Below are positions 8,255 to 16,953 of a DNA stretch of 64,000 nucleotides, piece by piece. Both the position numbers and the translations under genes were made by a program. The notes beneath the pieces were generated by a model. The model was given only the letters and a program-made list of their open reading frames with translations. It did no database searches and was not told the origin of the DNA. Location: NCBI GenBank assembly GCA_035063885.1, contig JAPSFM010000015.1, positions 1 to 64,000 of the forward strand, in the 5' to 3' direction. Source of the DNA: CAADGY01 sp900696665. Its GTDB lineage: Bacteria; Acidobacteriota; Terriglobia; Bryobacterales; Bryobacteraceae. Position 1 is the stretch's first letter; each line of letters opens with the position of its first letter.

Positions 8255-9466
8255 ATGAGTACGACGCGGCGGACTTTGTTGCGGGGCGCCGGTTTCGGCT
8301 CGCTTTTCACCGCCTGGCCGTTTTCGAAACTGAGCGCTGCCAGGCGCGGACCGGTCAAAGTCTATGATGAGCTCGGCGTCCGGCCGGTCATCAATTTTCA
8401 AGGTACACACACAACCATCGGTGCCTCCAAGATGTGGCCGGAGTTGCATGACGCGATGGCCGAAGCCTCACGCGAGTACGTCTCGCTCGAAGAACTGCAA
8501 GCGAAGGTGGGTGAGCGTATTGCCAAGCTGATGGGAGCGGAGGCGGCGATGGTCACCACCGGCGCCGCGGGCGCGATCACGCTCGGCACATGTGCGGTGC
8601 TGACCGGCGAGGATACGTCGAAGGTCCGGCGGCTGCCCGAGATCACCGGCCCCAAAACCGAGGTGATTATTCAGAAAGCACATCGCAACGGGTACGACCA
8701 CGCTGTACGGAACGCCGGCGTGCGCATCGTGGACGTCGAAAACCGGGAGCAGTTCCAGAACGTAATCGGCCCGCGGACGGCAATGATGTACTACCTCGGC
8801 GGCACCAGCCACGATTGGGAGTGGGAGACCCCCATACCACTCGAGGAGTGTCTGGCCATGGCGAAACGCGCCGGATTTCCGGTGATGGTGGATGCCGCCA
8901 ACATGCTGCCGCCCTGGGAGAACATCCGGAAGCTGGCCGCCACCGGCGTCGAACTCATCTGCCTCAGCGGCGGGAAGCACATGAGAGGCCCGCAGTGCTC
9001 CGGCATTCTGGCGGGACGCAAAGATCTGATCCGCGCGGCATGGCTGAATTCCAGCCCGCATTCCGATGCGCTAGGACGACCCATGAAAGCCGGACGCGAA
9101 GAGATCGTCGGATTGTGGCTGGCCGCCGAGAAGTATTCCAGACTCGACTTTGCGGCCATCGACCGCGAGTGTGCCGGACAGGCGGATTACCTGATCGCCC
9201 AATTATCTAAGATCGGCGGCGTTAAGGCGGAGCGTACACCTTTCGACCGCACGCGCCGCGTACACCGTGTACACGTGCAGTGGGACGAGGCCGCCGCGGG
9301 CCTCACGACGAATGAAATGATCCAGCGGTTAAGGGAAGGCGATCCGCCGATTATGGTACTCCGCGGTAAGCCACAGGGTATCGAACTGACGGTCTTTATG
9401 AATGAGCCTGGCGACGAGAAGATCGCCGCCAGGCGCATCAAACAGATCTTCGGGAAAAAGGCCTGA
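8255..9466 (+). CDS. SelA-like PLP-dependent enzyme with Tat-type leader
   Basis: 403 residues. Fold-type I PLP enzyme related to SelA and to D-glucosaminate-6-phosphate ammonia-lyase (DgaE). The Schiff-base lysine is predicted at Lys241 in CLSGGKHMRGPQ, with the PLP-ring aspartate at Asp213 (MVDAANM). Cytoplasmic SelA proteins bind selenocysteyl-tRNA; nothing here supports that, because the N-terminal SelA tRNA-binding domain is missing and the leader TTRRTLLRGAGFGS looks like a Tat signal. A beta-elimination or lyase reaction on an amino acid or amino-sugar acid is the most likely role. A GGAGG site lies before the ATG. A paralogue is found at 39712-41325. Confidence 0.85.
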   Translation: MSTTRRTLLRGAGFGSLFTAWPFSKLSAARRGPVKVYDELGVRPVINFQGTHTTIGASKMWPELHDAMAEASREYVSLEELQAKVGERIAKLMGAEAAMVTTGAAGAITLGTCAVLTGEDTSKVRRLPEITGPKTEVIIQKAHRNGYDHAVRNAGVRIVDVENREQFQNVIGPRTAMMYYLGGTSHDWEWETPIPLEECLAMAKRAGFPVMVDAANMLPPWENIRKLAATGVELICLSGGKHMRGPQCSGILAGRKDLIRAAWLNSSPHSDALGRPMKAGREEIVGLWLAAEKYSRLDFAAIDRECAGQADYLIAQLSKIGGVKAERTPFDRTRRVHRVHVQWDEAAAGLTTNEMIQRLREGDPPIMVLRGKPQGIELTVFMNEPGDEKIAARRIKQIFGKKA

Positions 9467-9480
9467 GCGCTGATAGCTGC

Positions 9481-11295
9481 TTACTTCGGAATCACCGGCA
9501 GCACGATGTGCGACGGGTGCGCGCGCGTGTGGTAAATGGTCTGGTTGGCGATCCGCACACCTGCCTGACGGCCGAATGGCTCACCGGTGTTGGGATTGCG
9601 ATCAAACTGCGGAAAATGGCTGCTGGTGATGTCTACCCGGATCCGATGCCCTTTCAAAAATGCGTTGCTGGTTCCCACCAGGTCGATCGGCAGTTCGTAA
9701 ATCCTGCCTGGCTGGAGCGGCACCGGACGGCTGAGGCTCTCACGGTATCGCGCGCGCAGAATGCCTTCGGCCACGTTGATGGCGCGTCCGTCTGGAAACA
9801 CGTCGATCAGCTTGGCGACAAAATCGGTATCCGGGGCATCGGAGGACGCATGAAGAACTACCTTGACCGGGCCCGTCACCTCCAGATCCTCCTTGAGGTA
9901 GTCTGACGTGTACACCAGGACGTCCTGCCGCGTTTCGATCGGGCGCTGGTCTTGCGGACCTGCGGGCGTCGGAGTACCACAGCAGTTATTGCCGCCGAGA
10001 CTGGGCACGGGATCGTCAGGATCGTAGCGGTAGCGGTCAGGTTTGGAATCCGCGGGTGGTTCGTCCCAACTCAGCCTTCCATCGCCGAGCCGCGTGTTCG
10101 CCCGGCCACCGCTGGAAAAATACATCTTCCGGTAATCGGTGCGCGCCAGCGGATATTCATTCTCCTGCCGCCAGACGCCTTTGCCCATCACGAACAGGGT
10201 CACGGGAGGTTCTTTGTCCAGGCCGTTATCGATGCCTTTCAGCCAGTAATCGAACCAGCGCAATTCTATGGCATGCGTGTCCACATGGGCATGTGGGCCG
10301 AAGTCGATGGCGCCCGTTCGTTGCGAGGAACCGTGTCCCCAGGGGCCGATCACCATGCGGCTCTGCCGCCGCGCCGTTTCCCCTTTTCCCCGCTGGCTCA
10401 TTCCTACGTAGCCACGCAGAGTGCCCTGGCTGAAAATGTCGAACCATCCGCCGAAGGTATGCGCGGGAATGGCGATTTGATCGAACACCTCCTCGGCGTT
10501 CAGTTTTTTCCAATACTCGTCGTAGTCTGGATGCTCGATCCAATCGCGATAAAACTGTGCGTTGCGTCCGAGCAGTTCCTGCATATTGAACAGCGGAAGG
10601 TGCCAGAGCGTTTTCTCGAAGCTGATGCTTTCGGGCCCGCCGGGCATCGTGTGCGGGCCGGTATTCTGCATAATCCTGGATTCCTGCCGGACGGGGCCCC
10701 ACCCAAAATTGAACGAGAGCCGCCAGCCTCCGTTCAGCGTGATCCAATCGTGATAGAGGCTGGTAGAGGCGACACTCGGGAAAATGGCTACCAGGTGGGG
10801 AGGGGACAGCATGGCCGCGCGCCATTGTACGTGTCCCAGATAGGAGCCACCTTGCATTCCTACCTTGCCATTGGACCAGGGTTGCTTTGCCGCCCATTCA
10901 ATGGTGTCGTAACCGTCTTCGAGATCGTTCCGGAACGGCTCCCACTTGCCTTCCGATTCATGCCGGCCGCGCACGTCCTGGTACACAAAGACGTAGCCGC
11001 GCCGCGAGAAGTAAACGGCCGCATCGTAAGCGCTGGGATACCGCTCCGTGCTGTAAGGCGTGCGGCAGACGATCACCGGATACTTGCCATCCGCCGCGGG
11101 ACGGTAAACGTCGGCATAGAGCTTGACGCCATCCCGCATGGGGATCGCAACCATGTTGTCCATGCGGACCTCGTTCGTTGGCGGATACGACTGCGGAAAC
11201 TGGAAATCGGTTCGGGGCGCACTGGCCGCATGCGCGAAACCGGCGGCGCTTAGCAGTGCAAAAGTAAGTACGGTCACTAGCTGTCTGTCAATCAT
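9481..11295 (-). CDS. Exported CocE/NonD family hydrolase
   Basis: 604-residue alpha/beta hydrolase of the CocE/NonD (X-Pro dipeptidyl-peptidase S15-like) family, which hydrolyses esters, amides or acylated antibiotics. A signal peptide ending in FAHAAS is at the N terminus. The nucleophile is Ser151 in GGSYLGHVQW; the N-terminal DGVKLYADVYRP and the C-terminal jelly-roll region (RVDITSSHFPQFDRNPNTG) are family landmarks. The frame is open about 530 nt further upstream, but that part has no leader and is Arg/Gln-rich; the start at 11295 is the one giving a proper leader. The two downstream-flanking genes are convergent or unrelated. Confidence 0.92.
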   Translation of the reverse strand: MIDRQLVTVLTFALLSAAGFAHAASAPRTDFQFPQSYPPTNEVRMDNMVAIPMRDGVKLYADVYRPAADGKYPVIVCRTPYSTERYPSAYDAAVYFSRRGYVFVYQDVRGRHESEGKWEPFRNDLEDGYDTIEWAAKQPWSNGKVGMQGGSYLGHVQWRAAMLSPPHLVAIFPSVASTSLYHDWITLNGGWRLSFNFGWGPVRQESRIMQNTGPHTMPGGPESISFEKTLWHLPLFNMQELLGRNAQFYRDWIEHPDYDEYWKKLNAEEVFDQIAIPAHTFGGWFDIFSQGTLRGYVGMSQRGKGETARRQSRMVIGPWGHGSSQRTGAIDFGPHAHVDTHAIELRWFDYWLKGIDNGLDKEPPVTLFVMGKGVWRQENEYPLARTDYRKMYFSSGGRANTRLGDGRLSWDEPPADSKPDRYRYDPDDPVPSLGGNNCCGTPTPAGPQDQRPIETRQDVLVYTSDYLKEDLEVTGPVKVVLHASSDAPDTDFVAKLIDVFPDGRAINVAEGILRARYRESLSRPVPLQPGRIYELPIDLVGTSNAFLKGHRIRVDITSSHFPQFDRNPNTGEPFGRQAGVRIANQTIYHTRAHPSHIVLPVIPK

Positions 11296-11463
11296 GCCTT
11301 GGCATAAGAGCCTATCAACAATCGAATGAGTCTGACAACGTGCCCGGTCTGGAGGCGGCTCCGGAGTTTGTGAGATGAAATTAGCCACTGCGGCGGCAAA
11401 GCACGCGTACATTAGACACGGGGCCGCCGGTTGCGGCTGGCTGTACCGGAAGGAACTTCGGCA

Positions 11464-12546
11464 ATGACGGTGACTTTCGCGCTTCGGCATCTCTGCCTTT
11501 TGACCGCGCTGGTCAATATCGCGGGCAATGTTCTCCTGCTCGCTTTGTACCCATCCATCTTCGGGCGGCTGGGCGTTCCGGCGCCGGAGGACGCACGCGG
11601 ATTTGTGCTGGAATCGGTGCTGTCGTTCACGATGGGTGTTGTAGCGCTGCTGATCTTTCTCAATCCGAGCCGTGCGATTCCGCTCCTCAAAATCGGGATC
11701 GCGGGCAAAGGCGCCTACGCGGTGGTGACGTATTATTTTTTTGCCTTCCACAACCTGGATTCGTTCTACCTGATCTTTGCCGCATGGGATGCCTTTTTCG
11801 TGGTTGTCTTCCTGCTCTACTGGATTCACCTCGAGTCTCCAGATCTGCCGCGGCTACAAACTGTAATACACCCTGGTCTGGGCGGCGCTCTCAGCAAACG
11901 GGCGGTGATATTGACGTTTTCCTTGACGGGCAACGGCCGGAAAGCGGTCGAGCAGCTTGCCGCGGGTCTGCGGAGCGGGAGCTATAACGTTGACATTGTA
12001 TGTGTGCGCCCAGCGGAGCCGGTTTTCCGCTTTCCCATGTCGCTTGGCAGTTTCGTGCGTATCGTCGTGAGAGCCCTGTTCCGCTATCCTGCTCAGATTG
12101 ACCGTCTCGATGTTCCGCGTCGCGATTACGACCTGGTGGTGGTGGAATCGCCCACGTGGCTGCTGGGAATGGCGGCGCCTGTCGAGGCGGTATTTCAGGA
12201 CCCGGAAAACCGCTGGCTGTTCGAGGGCCGGGATGCGGCTGCCATGGTGGTGTGCAGGGGCGCTCACCGGCGGTCGCGCGCGATGATGGTGCGCTGGATG
12301 AATCGCCTGGGCGCTAACGTTGTTTCGGCGCGCGGCTTCGAGCACGAGGGACGGGAACCGCGCCGCCTGATGTCGCTGTGGTTCTACCTGATCTTCCGAA
12401 GGCCGGGATTTCCACCGGTGCTTGCGGAGCCGCGGTACGGCTTATCGGAGAAGAGCCTGCGCGAGATTCGCATGTTCGGCGAAAGGCTGGCCGGGAGACC
12501 GCTCCTGCAGCCGGCGAGCTATGTGACGGAGGGAAGCCATGTCTGA
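11464..12546 (+). CDS. Membrane protein: four-helix N-terminal domain fused to flavodoxin-like domain
   Basis: 360 residues. Four predicted membrane helices lie within residues 1-130 (for example NIAGNVLLLALYP and AAWDAFFVVVFLLYWIHL). After a short linker comes a soluble alpha/beta domain starting KRAVILTFSLTGNGRKAVEQ, which has the beta1 plus phosphate-loop shape of flavodoxin-like or DarA-like proteins (S/T-x-T-G-N). FMN binding is therefore possible but unproven. ATG at 11464 has AAGGAA 9 nt upstream. It overlaps the small membrane protein gene by 8 nt, so both are probably made together. I do not know the full-length family. Confidence 0.75.
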   Translation: MTVTFALRHLCLLTALVNIAGNVLLLALYPSIFGRLGVPAPEDARGFVLESVLSFTMGVVALLIFLNPSRAIPLLKIGIAGKGAYAVVTYYFFAFHNLDSFYLIFAAWDAFFVVVFLLYWIHLESPDLPRLQTVIHPGLGGALSKRAVILTFSLTGNGRKAVEQLAAGLRSGSYNVDIVCVRPAEPVFRFPMSLGSFVRIVVRALFRYPAQIDRLDVPRRDYDLVVVESPTWLLGMAAPVEAVFQDPENRWLFEGRDAAAMVVCRGAHRRSRAMMVRWMNRLGANVVSARGFEHEGREPRRLMSLWFYLIFRRPGFPPVLAEPRYGLSEKSLREIRMFGERLAGRPLLQPASYVTEGSHV

Positions 12547-12949
12547 ATTCAGTACGGTCCTTGACATGTTGTCACTCGCTCCGCACACCGTGCGGCATAC
12601 CCTGGTGTTGTTCTCGTTTGCGTTCATGATTAACTACCTCGTGCGCACGGCCTATATGAGCGAAGGAACCCGGAGTGTATTCGTACACGTGCTGGTTTGT
12701 GTTCTGACTCTGCTTCCGGCTGTCATCCTGGCGGGCATGCTGCTGCTCGGCGCGTACCGGTATCCGGAGCGGTCCTGGATGAATCCCGGAATCGCGGCGC
12801 TGCTGTACGTTCCCTGGTATGCCGGCGGCGCGCTGACCCGGCTGGCGCGTCCGGATACGGAGGGCGCGGACCTGGGATGGCTCGCGATGGGCGCGCTGAT
12901 CACATTCCCTATCGGCTTCGCGGTTGCAATTGTTTTCGGGCGCGCCTGA
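12539..12949 (+). CDS. Small polytopic membrane protein, unknown function
   Basis: 136 residues with four hydrophobic segments (TLVLFSFAFMINYL, HVLVCVLTLLPAVILAG, GIAALLYVPWYAGGAL and MGALITFPIGFAVAIVF). No catalytic motif is seen. It starts inside the end of the TM/flavodoxin fusion gene (8-nt overlap), a strong sign of translational coupling and of a shared function. Its last 41 nt overlap a convergent gene of another small membrane protein. Confidence 0.7.
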   Translation: MSEFSTVLDMLSLAPHTVRHTLVLFSFAFMINYLVRTAYMSEGTRSVFVHVLVCVLTLLPAVILAGMLLLGAYRYPERSWMNPGIAALLYVPWYAGGALTRLARPDTEGADLGWLAMGALITFPIGFAVAIVFGRA

Positions 12950-13325
12950 ACGCAACCAGAAGAACCGTTCCCGCAGCGGCGTTCACAACGGGCGCCGTAA
13001 AGATGGCACATTGTGATAGCGTGCTTGTTCCGCGGGCGAGCAAACCGTAAGCAACATCGGCCGGCACTTCCATCCACCGGAGCATTGCGACGCAGAAGAA
13101 CCACTTGGCCGGGGTGCGGCTGAGCGCCCCCAACAATTCGAACACCAGAAACATCAGCCATAGCACGCCAGTCCGAACTACCCAATCGTAGGGATACCCG
13201 GAAACCGGCAGGTGCGGATGAACTATGGAAAGGTACGCCGACGGGGCCAAGGTTGCGCCCAACCCGAGCACGGCATCCGTAGCCGCGAGCAGCCAGCAGA
13301 TTCCGCGGCCCCAGGCTTCGGTCAT
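12909..13325 (-). CDS. Small polytopic membrane protein, unknown function
   Basis: 138 residues, four predicted membrane helices (ICWLLAATDAVLGLGATLAP, RTGVLWLMFLVFELLG, KWFFCVAMLRWME and AIFTAPVVNAAAGTVLLVAF). The frame is open further upstream, but ATG at 13325 overlaps the stop of the GH172-type gene by 4 nt (ATGA), which fixes it as the coupled downstream partner of that gene. It converges with the small membrane protein at 12539 with a 41-nt overlap. Function unknown. Confidence 0.65.
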   Translation of the reverse strand: MTEAWGRGICWLLAATDAVLGLGATLAPSAYLSIVHPHLPVSGYPYDWVVRTGVLWLMFLVFELLGALSRTPAKWFFCVAMLRWMEVPADVAYGLLARGTSTLSQCAIFTAPVVNAAAGTVLLVAFRRARKQLQPRSR

Positions 13326-14548
13326 TTCACGGATTTCAGTATGTCCACAACACGGGTGGCTACCGGCGGAAGCGGCGGTAATTCGTTCTCCGGTTTGTCG
13401 AGGTAGAAAAACGCGATCGCCGAAGCGTCGTCCCGGCGGTACATGTTCACCCAAGCCTTCGCTGACGACGGATGCTTCTCCAGATCCACCGGACCGGGTT
13501 CTTCCAACAGCTTTGTGAATTTGCCGTCCCAATCGACGGTTACCGGCTGAACCTCGACGCCCGTTTTCAGCAGCTTGAGGACGTTCTCTTTTTCCGAGCC
13601 GCCCATCTGCTGGATTGTAACGCGAATATCTTCGCGGAAATAAACGGGATCGGGCACATGGTAACGGTAGAATGCCCATTGCCGGTTGTCCGCATCGTTC
13701 ACGACGCTTCCTTGAAACCGGTTCTGGAACAGACCCTGGCCCCATCCGGTGCCGATATAATCCTCCGTACCGGTACCTACCAGCGTGGGCGCGCCCGTGT
13801 CTCCGTCCAGGTAGATTTTGACCTCGCCCTCACCCCACCAGCCGACGTTGGCTGGGTGGCCGATGAGGCCGAAATGCGTTCCCAAAAACCGGCCTTCGCC
13901 AGTGACGCGCGGAAGAATTTCGAAATCTTTGCCTAACTCGGTCCATCGCACCCGGTGCCAGAACGCGTGGAAATAGAGCGCATTCGGATCCGGCGTATCC
14001 AGCATCTCGACATCGATTTGATAGAAGATCCATCGCAGGTCGCGTCCGCTTTCATTCGTCACCGTGATGACCGCGCGTTTGCGGAACGGCATCGGGATGT
14101 AGCAGTTGAAGGAGCGCCCTTCGGGGTTGGTGAAAAATTCGTTTTCGAGCGGTATGGCGCGTCCGAGAATGGCGCCGAAGAAATCGCCCAAAGGAGCGGA
14201 GACAGCGGGACGCGTTGCGCCATCCCAATACATTTCGACACGCAGGGAGCGCAGTGTATCCGGATCGCGGTTCGGAATGGTGAGCCAGATGTGACGCACC
14301 ACTCCGGCGCCCGGTAAATCCATCAGTGTTTTGGTCTGCCCCGCAGGCCATCGGTCAGCCGGGTGTCCTTTCGCGCCCTTGTTCTCCAGTGCGCCACCCC
14401 CCTTCACGCCTTTGGGATTCTCAAAGGTGATCCAGCGGGGGAAACTGCCTGGACGTTTGTGAAAAAGCTCCGGCGTCTGCTGCGCCGGCGCAACCATCGC
14501 CAGGGCGGCAGGCAGGAAGATTTTGAGAATAGAGCTTCGGTGTATCAC
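13322..14548 (-). CDS. Exported DUF2961 / glycoside hydrolase family 172 protein
   Basis: 408 residues with signal peptide (MIHRSSILKIFLPAALAMVAPAQ). DUF2961 is now GH172, whose characterised members cleave alpha-D-fructofuranosides or alpha-D-arabinofuranosides. Visible family features are the N-terminal SFPRWITFENPKG, LPGAGVVRHIWLT, APLGDFFGA and the late EDYIGTGWG. These enzymes use Glu residues on a jelly-roll fold and assemble as trimers; which Glu is catalytic was not mapped. The start is a GTG with AAGGAG 5 nt upstream. The following membrane-protein gene overlaps by 4 nt, and the DUF362 gene lies 34 nt upstream, so a three-gene transcript is likely. Confidence 0.88.
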   Translation of the reverse strand: MIHRSSILKIFLPAALAMVAPAQQTPELFHKRPGSFPRWITFENPKGVKGGGALENKGAKGHPADRWPAGQTKTLMDLPGAGVVRHIWLTIPNRDPDTLRSLRVEMYWDGATRPAVSAPLGDFFGAILGRAIPLENEFFTNPEGRSFNCYIPMPFRKRAVITVTNESGRDLRWIFYQIDVEMLDTPDPNALYFHAFWHRVRWTELGKDFEILPRVTGEGRFLGTHFGLIGHPANVGWWGEGEVKIYLDGDTGAPTLVGTGTEDYIGTGWGQGLFQNRFQGSVVNDADNRQWAFYRYHVPDPVYFREDIRVTIQQMGGSEKENVLKLLKTGVEVQPVTVDWDGKFTKLLEEPGPVDLEKHPSSAKAWVNMYRRDDASAIAFFYLDKPENELPPLPPVATRVVDILKSVK

Positions 14549-14582
14549 GGATCTCCTTGTCCGGCTTTTGTTGGGAATGGAG

Positions 14583-15686
14583 CTAGGCTTTCAACTCGAA
14601 CCGCTTCACGTCGATAGCGGCGTCATCGAACCGGCCAAGACCCAAGGCTCCGGACAGCTCGATGTGTTCTACCTGCGTCGATATCATAATGTTGTGCTTA
14701 CTGCGTTTCGCTTCCGCCACGGGAGGCAGGCCCTGCTCGATGCGCTTCGCATCAATCACTTTCCAACCTGTCTTGTCGAGCGCAACGGGGTCCGTGCCGA
14801 AGTACATGGTGTTATGTTCCCACATGAACTGCGGCCTGCCGCCGGGGCCGCCTTCGTACTGGGCGCGCACGCCGTCCACAATATGTAGAACGACTTTTTC
14901 CCGGAAGACCGGCAGATTCAGCACCGCCGGAATAAAAGTCCCTGTGGCGTTGAGCGTCGGCGTGGGGTGGCTGCGCTCCACGTTATTGACGAATCCATGG
15001 GACAGGTTCTTGAGCGCGATGGTGACTCCGGCGGCATTGTGGTGCTTCAGCACGGGAAGATTGATCACTTTGTTAACCTGCTTGCTGAGTAGGCGGGCGA
15101 CGTAGGAACGCCGCACCCGCTCTTCGCGGATGTCCTGTCCCGGCACGGCCAGCGCCAGTTCGACGAACATCTCGGGGTCGTAGCCCTCAATATCCTGTTG
15201 AATCTTGTTATAGGCTTCCGACGCCCAGGCGAGCCGCACTCCATCCGGCACCCATTGCGGTATACCCGCGGAAAACATTTCACGGCGATAACGATTGAAG
15301 ACGAAAATGTCGCCCTGCTTGACGCCTGCCTGCTTCAAACCGTCGATGATGCGGTTTAAAACCAGTCTGTCGGAGCAGATGCGGCGGCCTCCAACAGGGC
15401 AGACTTTGATCGCCACCACGTCGCCGGGTTCGAAAAAAGTACGCCAGGCATCCGGCCATCCCGGTGCGCCGGTCAGTTCGGTCATTCCTTTGTGCATCAT
15501 CTGCTCGACCGCCGCGGGCTGATAGGCTCCTGCAACGAGGGCGGCAGGATGATGTGTTGTGATTACACGGCCCGGAAACAAGCCGGGCATTCCCAGTTGA
15601 GCCCTGTCTTGTGCGGCGGCCGGCCGAACGGGAACTGCTGCCCAGAGCAGAGATGCCTGGAACAGTTCGCGGCGAGTGTGAATCAT
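14583..15686 (-). CDS. Exported DUF362 domain protein
   Basis: 367 residues with an RR leader (MIHTRRELFQASLLWAAVP) suggesting Tat export. DUF362 proteins often accompany iron-sulfur domains; none is visible here. Recognisable DUF362 pieces are VAIKVCPVGG, KVINLPVLKHHNAAGVTIALKNLS and the C-terminal ALDKTGWKVIDAKR. Cys residues are few, so it probably does not carry a ferredoxin domain of its own. The ATG at 15686 is preceded by GGAG; the frame remains open to 15779 without a leader. It is placed 34 nt before the GH172 gene. Biochemical role unknown. Confidence 0.82.
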   Translation of the reverse strand: MIHTRRELFQASLLWAAVPVRPAAAQDRAQLGMPGLFPGRVITTHHPAALVAGAYQPAAVEQMMHKGMTELTGAPGWPDAWRTFFEPGDVVAIKVCPVGGRRICSDRLVLNRIIDGLKQAGVKQGDIFVFNRYRREMFSAGIPQWVPDGVRLAWASEAYNKIQQDIEGYDPEMFVELALAVPGQDIREERVRRSYVARLLSKQVNKVINLPVLKHHNAAGVTIALKNLSHGFVNNVERSHPTPTLNATGTFIPAVLNLPVFREKVVLHIVDGVRAQYEGGPGGRPQFMWEHNTMYFGTDPVALDKTGWKVIDAKRIEQGLPPVAEAKRSKHNIMISTQVEHIELSGALGLGRFDDAAIDVKRFELKA

Positions 15687-15869
15687 AATATTCTCCTGCT
15701 GGCCATAGCCTCTTGGGAGGCGCAATGGCGAACCAGTTAGCTTGTGGACAAGTGTATTAACTTTTGCCCGGCAGGACAAATCGGAACACTGTCATCGGTG
15801 ACCCGCCACCGGGGACCTTTGTGGGCCGGCGCGATAAAATACACCACTGTGAACTCACAAGATCAGGTC

Positions 15870-16844
15870 ATGCGCCGCAGAGAATTTCTGGCGCTGGCCC
15901 CTGGATCCCTTCTTGCGGCTGCCTCGCAGGCACAACCCGCCAAGCAGCAGTTGTCCCAGGCGGCCTTCCGGCTTGCCACGGGTTCTCCGGTTCCCGACCC
16001 GTTTTGCGTGCGGACAAAGGAGGGCTGGTACCTGACAGGAACCCAGCATGCCCGCGGAATCGAAGACCGGCGCTTCAGCCTGTTTTTCTCACCGGATCTG
16101 AAAGTCTGGCGTGACCTCGGTCCAATCCTCTTACGTCCCGAATACGAGGGAAGCCACAAAGCTAACTATTGGGCCCCGGAGTTCATGGAACACAGAGGAA
16201 CTTACTACCTCTACTACACGTCCGATTCGTTCGGCGATCCAGAGCGCCGCTTTGTGCGGGTTGCCACCTCGAGCCGGCTCACGGGTCCGTACCGCGATTC
16301 GGGCGACAGGCTCGTGACCAAGCCTTCCATTGATGGGCATCCGTATTTCGTAAGTTCCAGCGAGGGCTGGCTGTTCTACTGCGGCAACGAGGGCAACCCG
16401 CACGCCGGACAACTTCTCGTCGACCGGTTCCTGTCCCCATCGCAACTCGAGAACAAGCCCCGGAAAGTCTTTCCGGACGAGACTGTCGCGTGGGAAGAAG
16501 GCGCGTTCGTCATCCGGCGCCTAGGGGTTTACTACTTGTTTTCCAGCATGGGGAACTGGCGCAATGGCACTTATCACGTGCGCATCGCACGCTCCCCGAG
16601 TATTGAGGGGCCGTGGGAGCGTCTGATGGAGAACGGCGCGCCGTACAAGGTTCTCCGGACCGTTAAGGGACAGTTGGGCGCGGGGCATAACTCCCTGTTC
16701 CGCGGGCCGGATGACGACTGGTGGATCTGCTATCACGCTTGGGATCCCGGCAAAACAGGCCGCTACCCTTGGGCGGCGCCACTCTCCTGGGACGCCCGCG
16801 GTTATCCTGCCGTGCAACAACTTGCCGAAGCAGGTAGCGGATAA
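15870..16844 (+). CDS. Exported glycoside hydrolase family 43-like protein
   Basis: 324 residues with an RR leader (MRRREFLALAPGS). Five-bladed beta-propeller of the GH43/GH117 type: the first blade PVPDPFCVRTKEGWYLTGT carries the Asp used as base, and ANYWAPEFMEHRGTYYLYYT carries a strand with an acidic residue in the usual blade-2 position; GHNSLFRGPDDDWWICYHA is the typical late motif. Members are arabinanases, xylosidases or galactosidases, so the bond cleaved is open. A TAAAAT box (15835-15840) lies 8 nt before an in-frame GTG at 15849, which could be a leaderless start adding seven residues. A hairpin (16856-16873) follows the stop. Confidence 0.85.
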   Translation: MRRREFLALAPGSLLAAASQAQPAKQQLSQAAFRLATGSPVPDPFCVRTKEGWYLTGTQHARGIEDRRFSLFFSPDLKVWRDLGPILLRPEYEGSHKANYWAPEFMEHRGTYYLYYTSDSFGDPERRFVRVATSSRLTGPYRDSGDRLVTKPSIDGHPYFVSSSEGWLFYCGNEGNPHAGQLLVDRFLSPSQLENKPRKVFPDETVAWEEGAFVIRRLGVYYLFSSMGNWRNGTYHVRIARSPSIEGPWERLMENGAPYKVLRTVKGQLGAGHNSLFRGPDDDWWICYHAWDPGKTGRYPWAAPLSWDARGYPAVQQLAEAGSG

Positions 16845-16855
16845 AAGCCCGGACT

Positions 16856-16873
16856 CTCCCGGACTCCGGGGAG
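16856..16873 (+). terminator. Hairpin behind the GH43 gene
   Basis: CTCCCGG and CCGGGGAG pair around an ACT loop with one bulged G, 12 nt after the GH43 stop. It is built on two 9-bp direct repeats of CCCGGACTC with a 10-bp period. No T-run follows; it separates GH43 from the arginine operon. Confidence 0.4.
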
Positions 16874-16890
16874 CTTGACTCGCCTAGCTC

Positions 16891-16928
16891 GATGTGTAAT
16901 TATTCATTTATCTGAATATTAATTCAGT
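16891..16928 (+). promoter_or_regulatory. Tandem ARG boxes (ArgR operator) before argF
   Basis: The second 18-bp site (16911-16928) contains TGAAT-ATTA-ATTCA, a perfect fit to the ArgR core TGAAT-WWWW-ATTCA. The first site (16891-16908), TGTGT-AATT-ATTCA, keeps one perfect half and 3 of 5 positions of the other. The two are 2 bp apart, the spacing by which an ArgR hexamer binds a pair of boxes on one DNA face. A TTGACT hexamer at 16875-16880 may be the -35. The operon ends with argR itself, so an arginine-controlled autoregulated unit is the direct reading. Confidence 0.82.
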
Positions 16929-16953
16929 CAACAGCATGAAAGGGAGCGACAGG

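Noticed and set aside
8255..9466. True selenocysteine synthase SelA
   Set aside because: Tat-type leader, no tRNA-binding N-terminal domain, and no selB, selD or tRNA-Sec in the window.
9952..11253. Plus-strand ORF (433 codons)
   Set aside because: Antisense to the CocE-type hydrolase, whose catalytic motifs are intact; no ribosome site or family.
11296..11829. N-terminal extension of the CocE-type hydrolase frame
   Set aside because: It has no leader, is Arg/Gln-rich and overlaps the divergent membrane/flavodoxin gene; the Met at 11295 gives a proper signal peptide.
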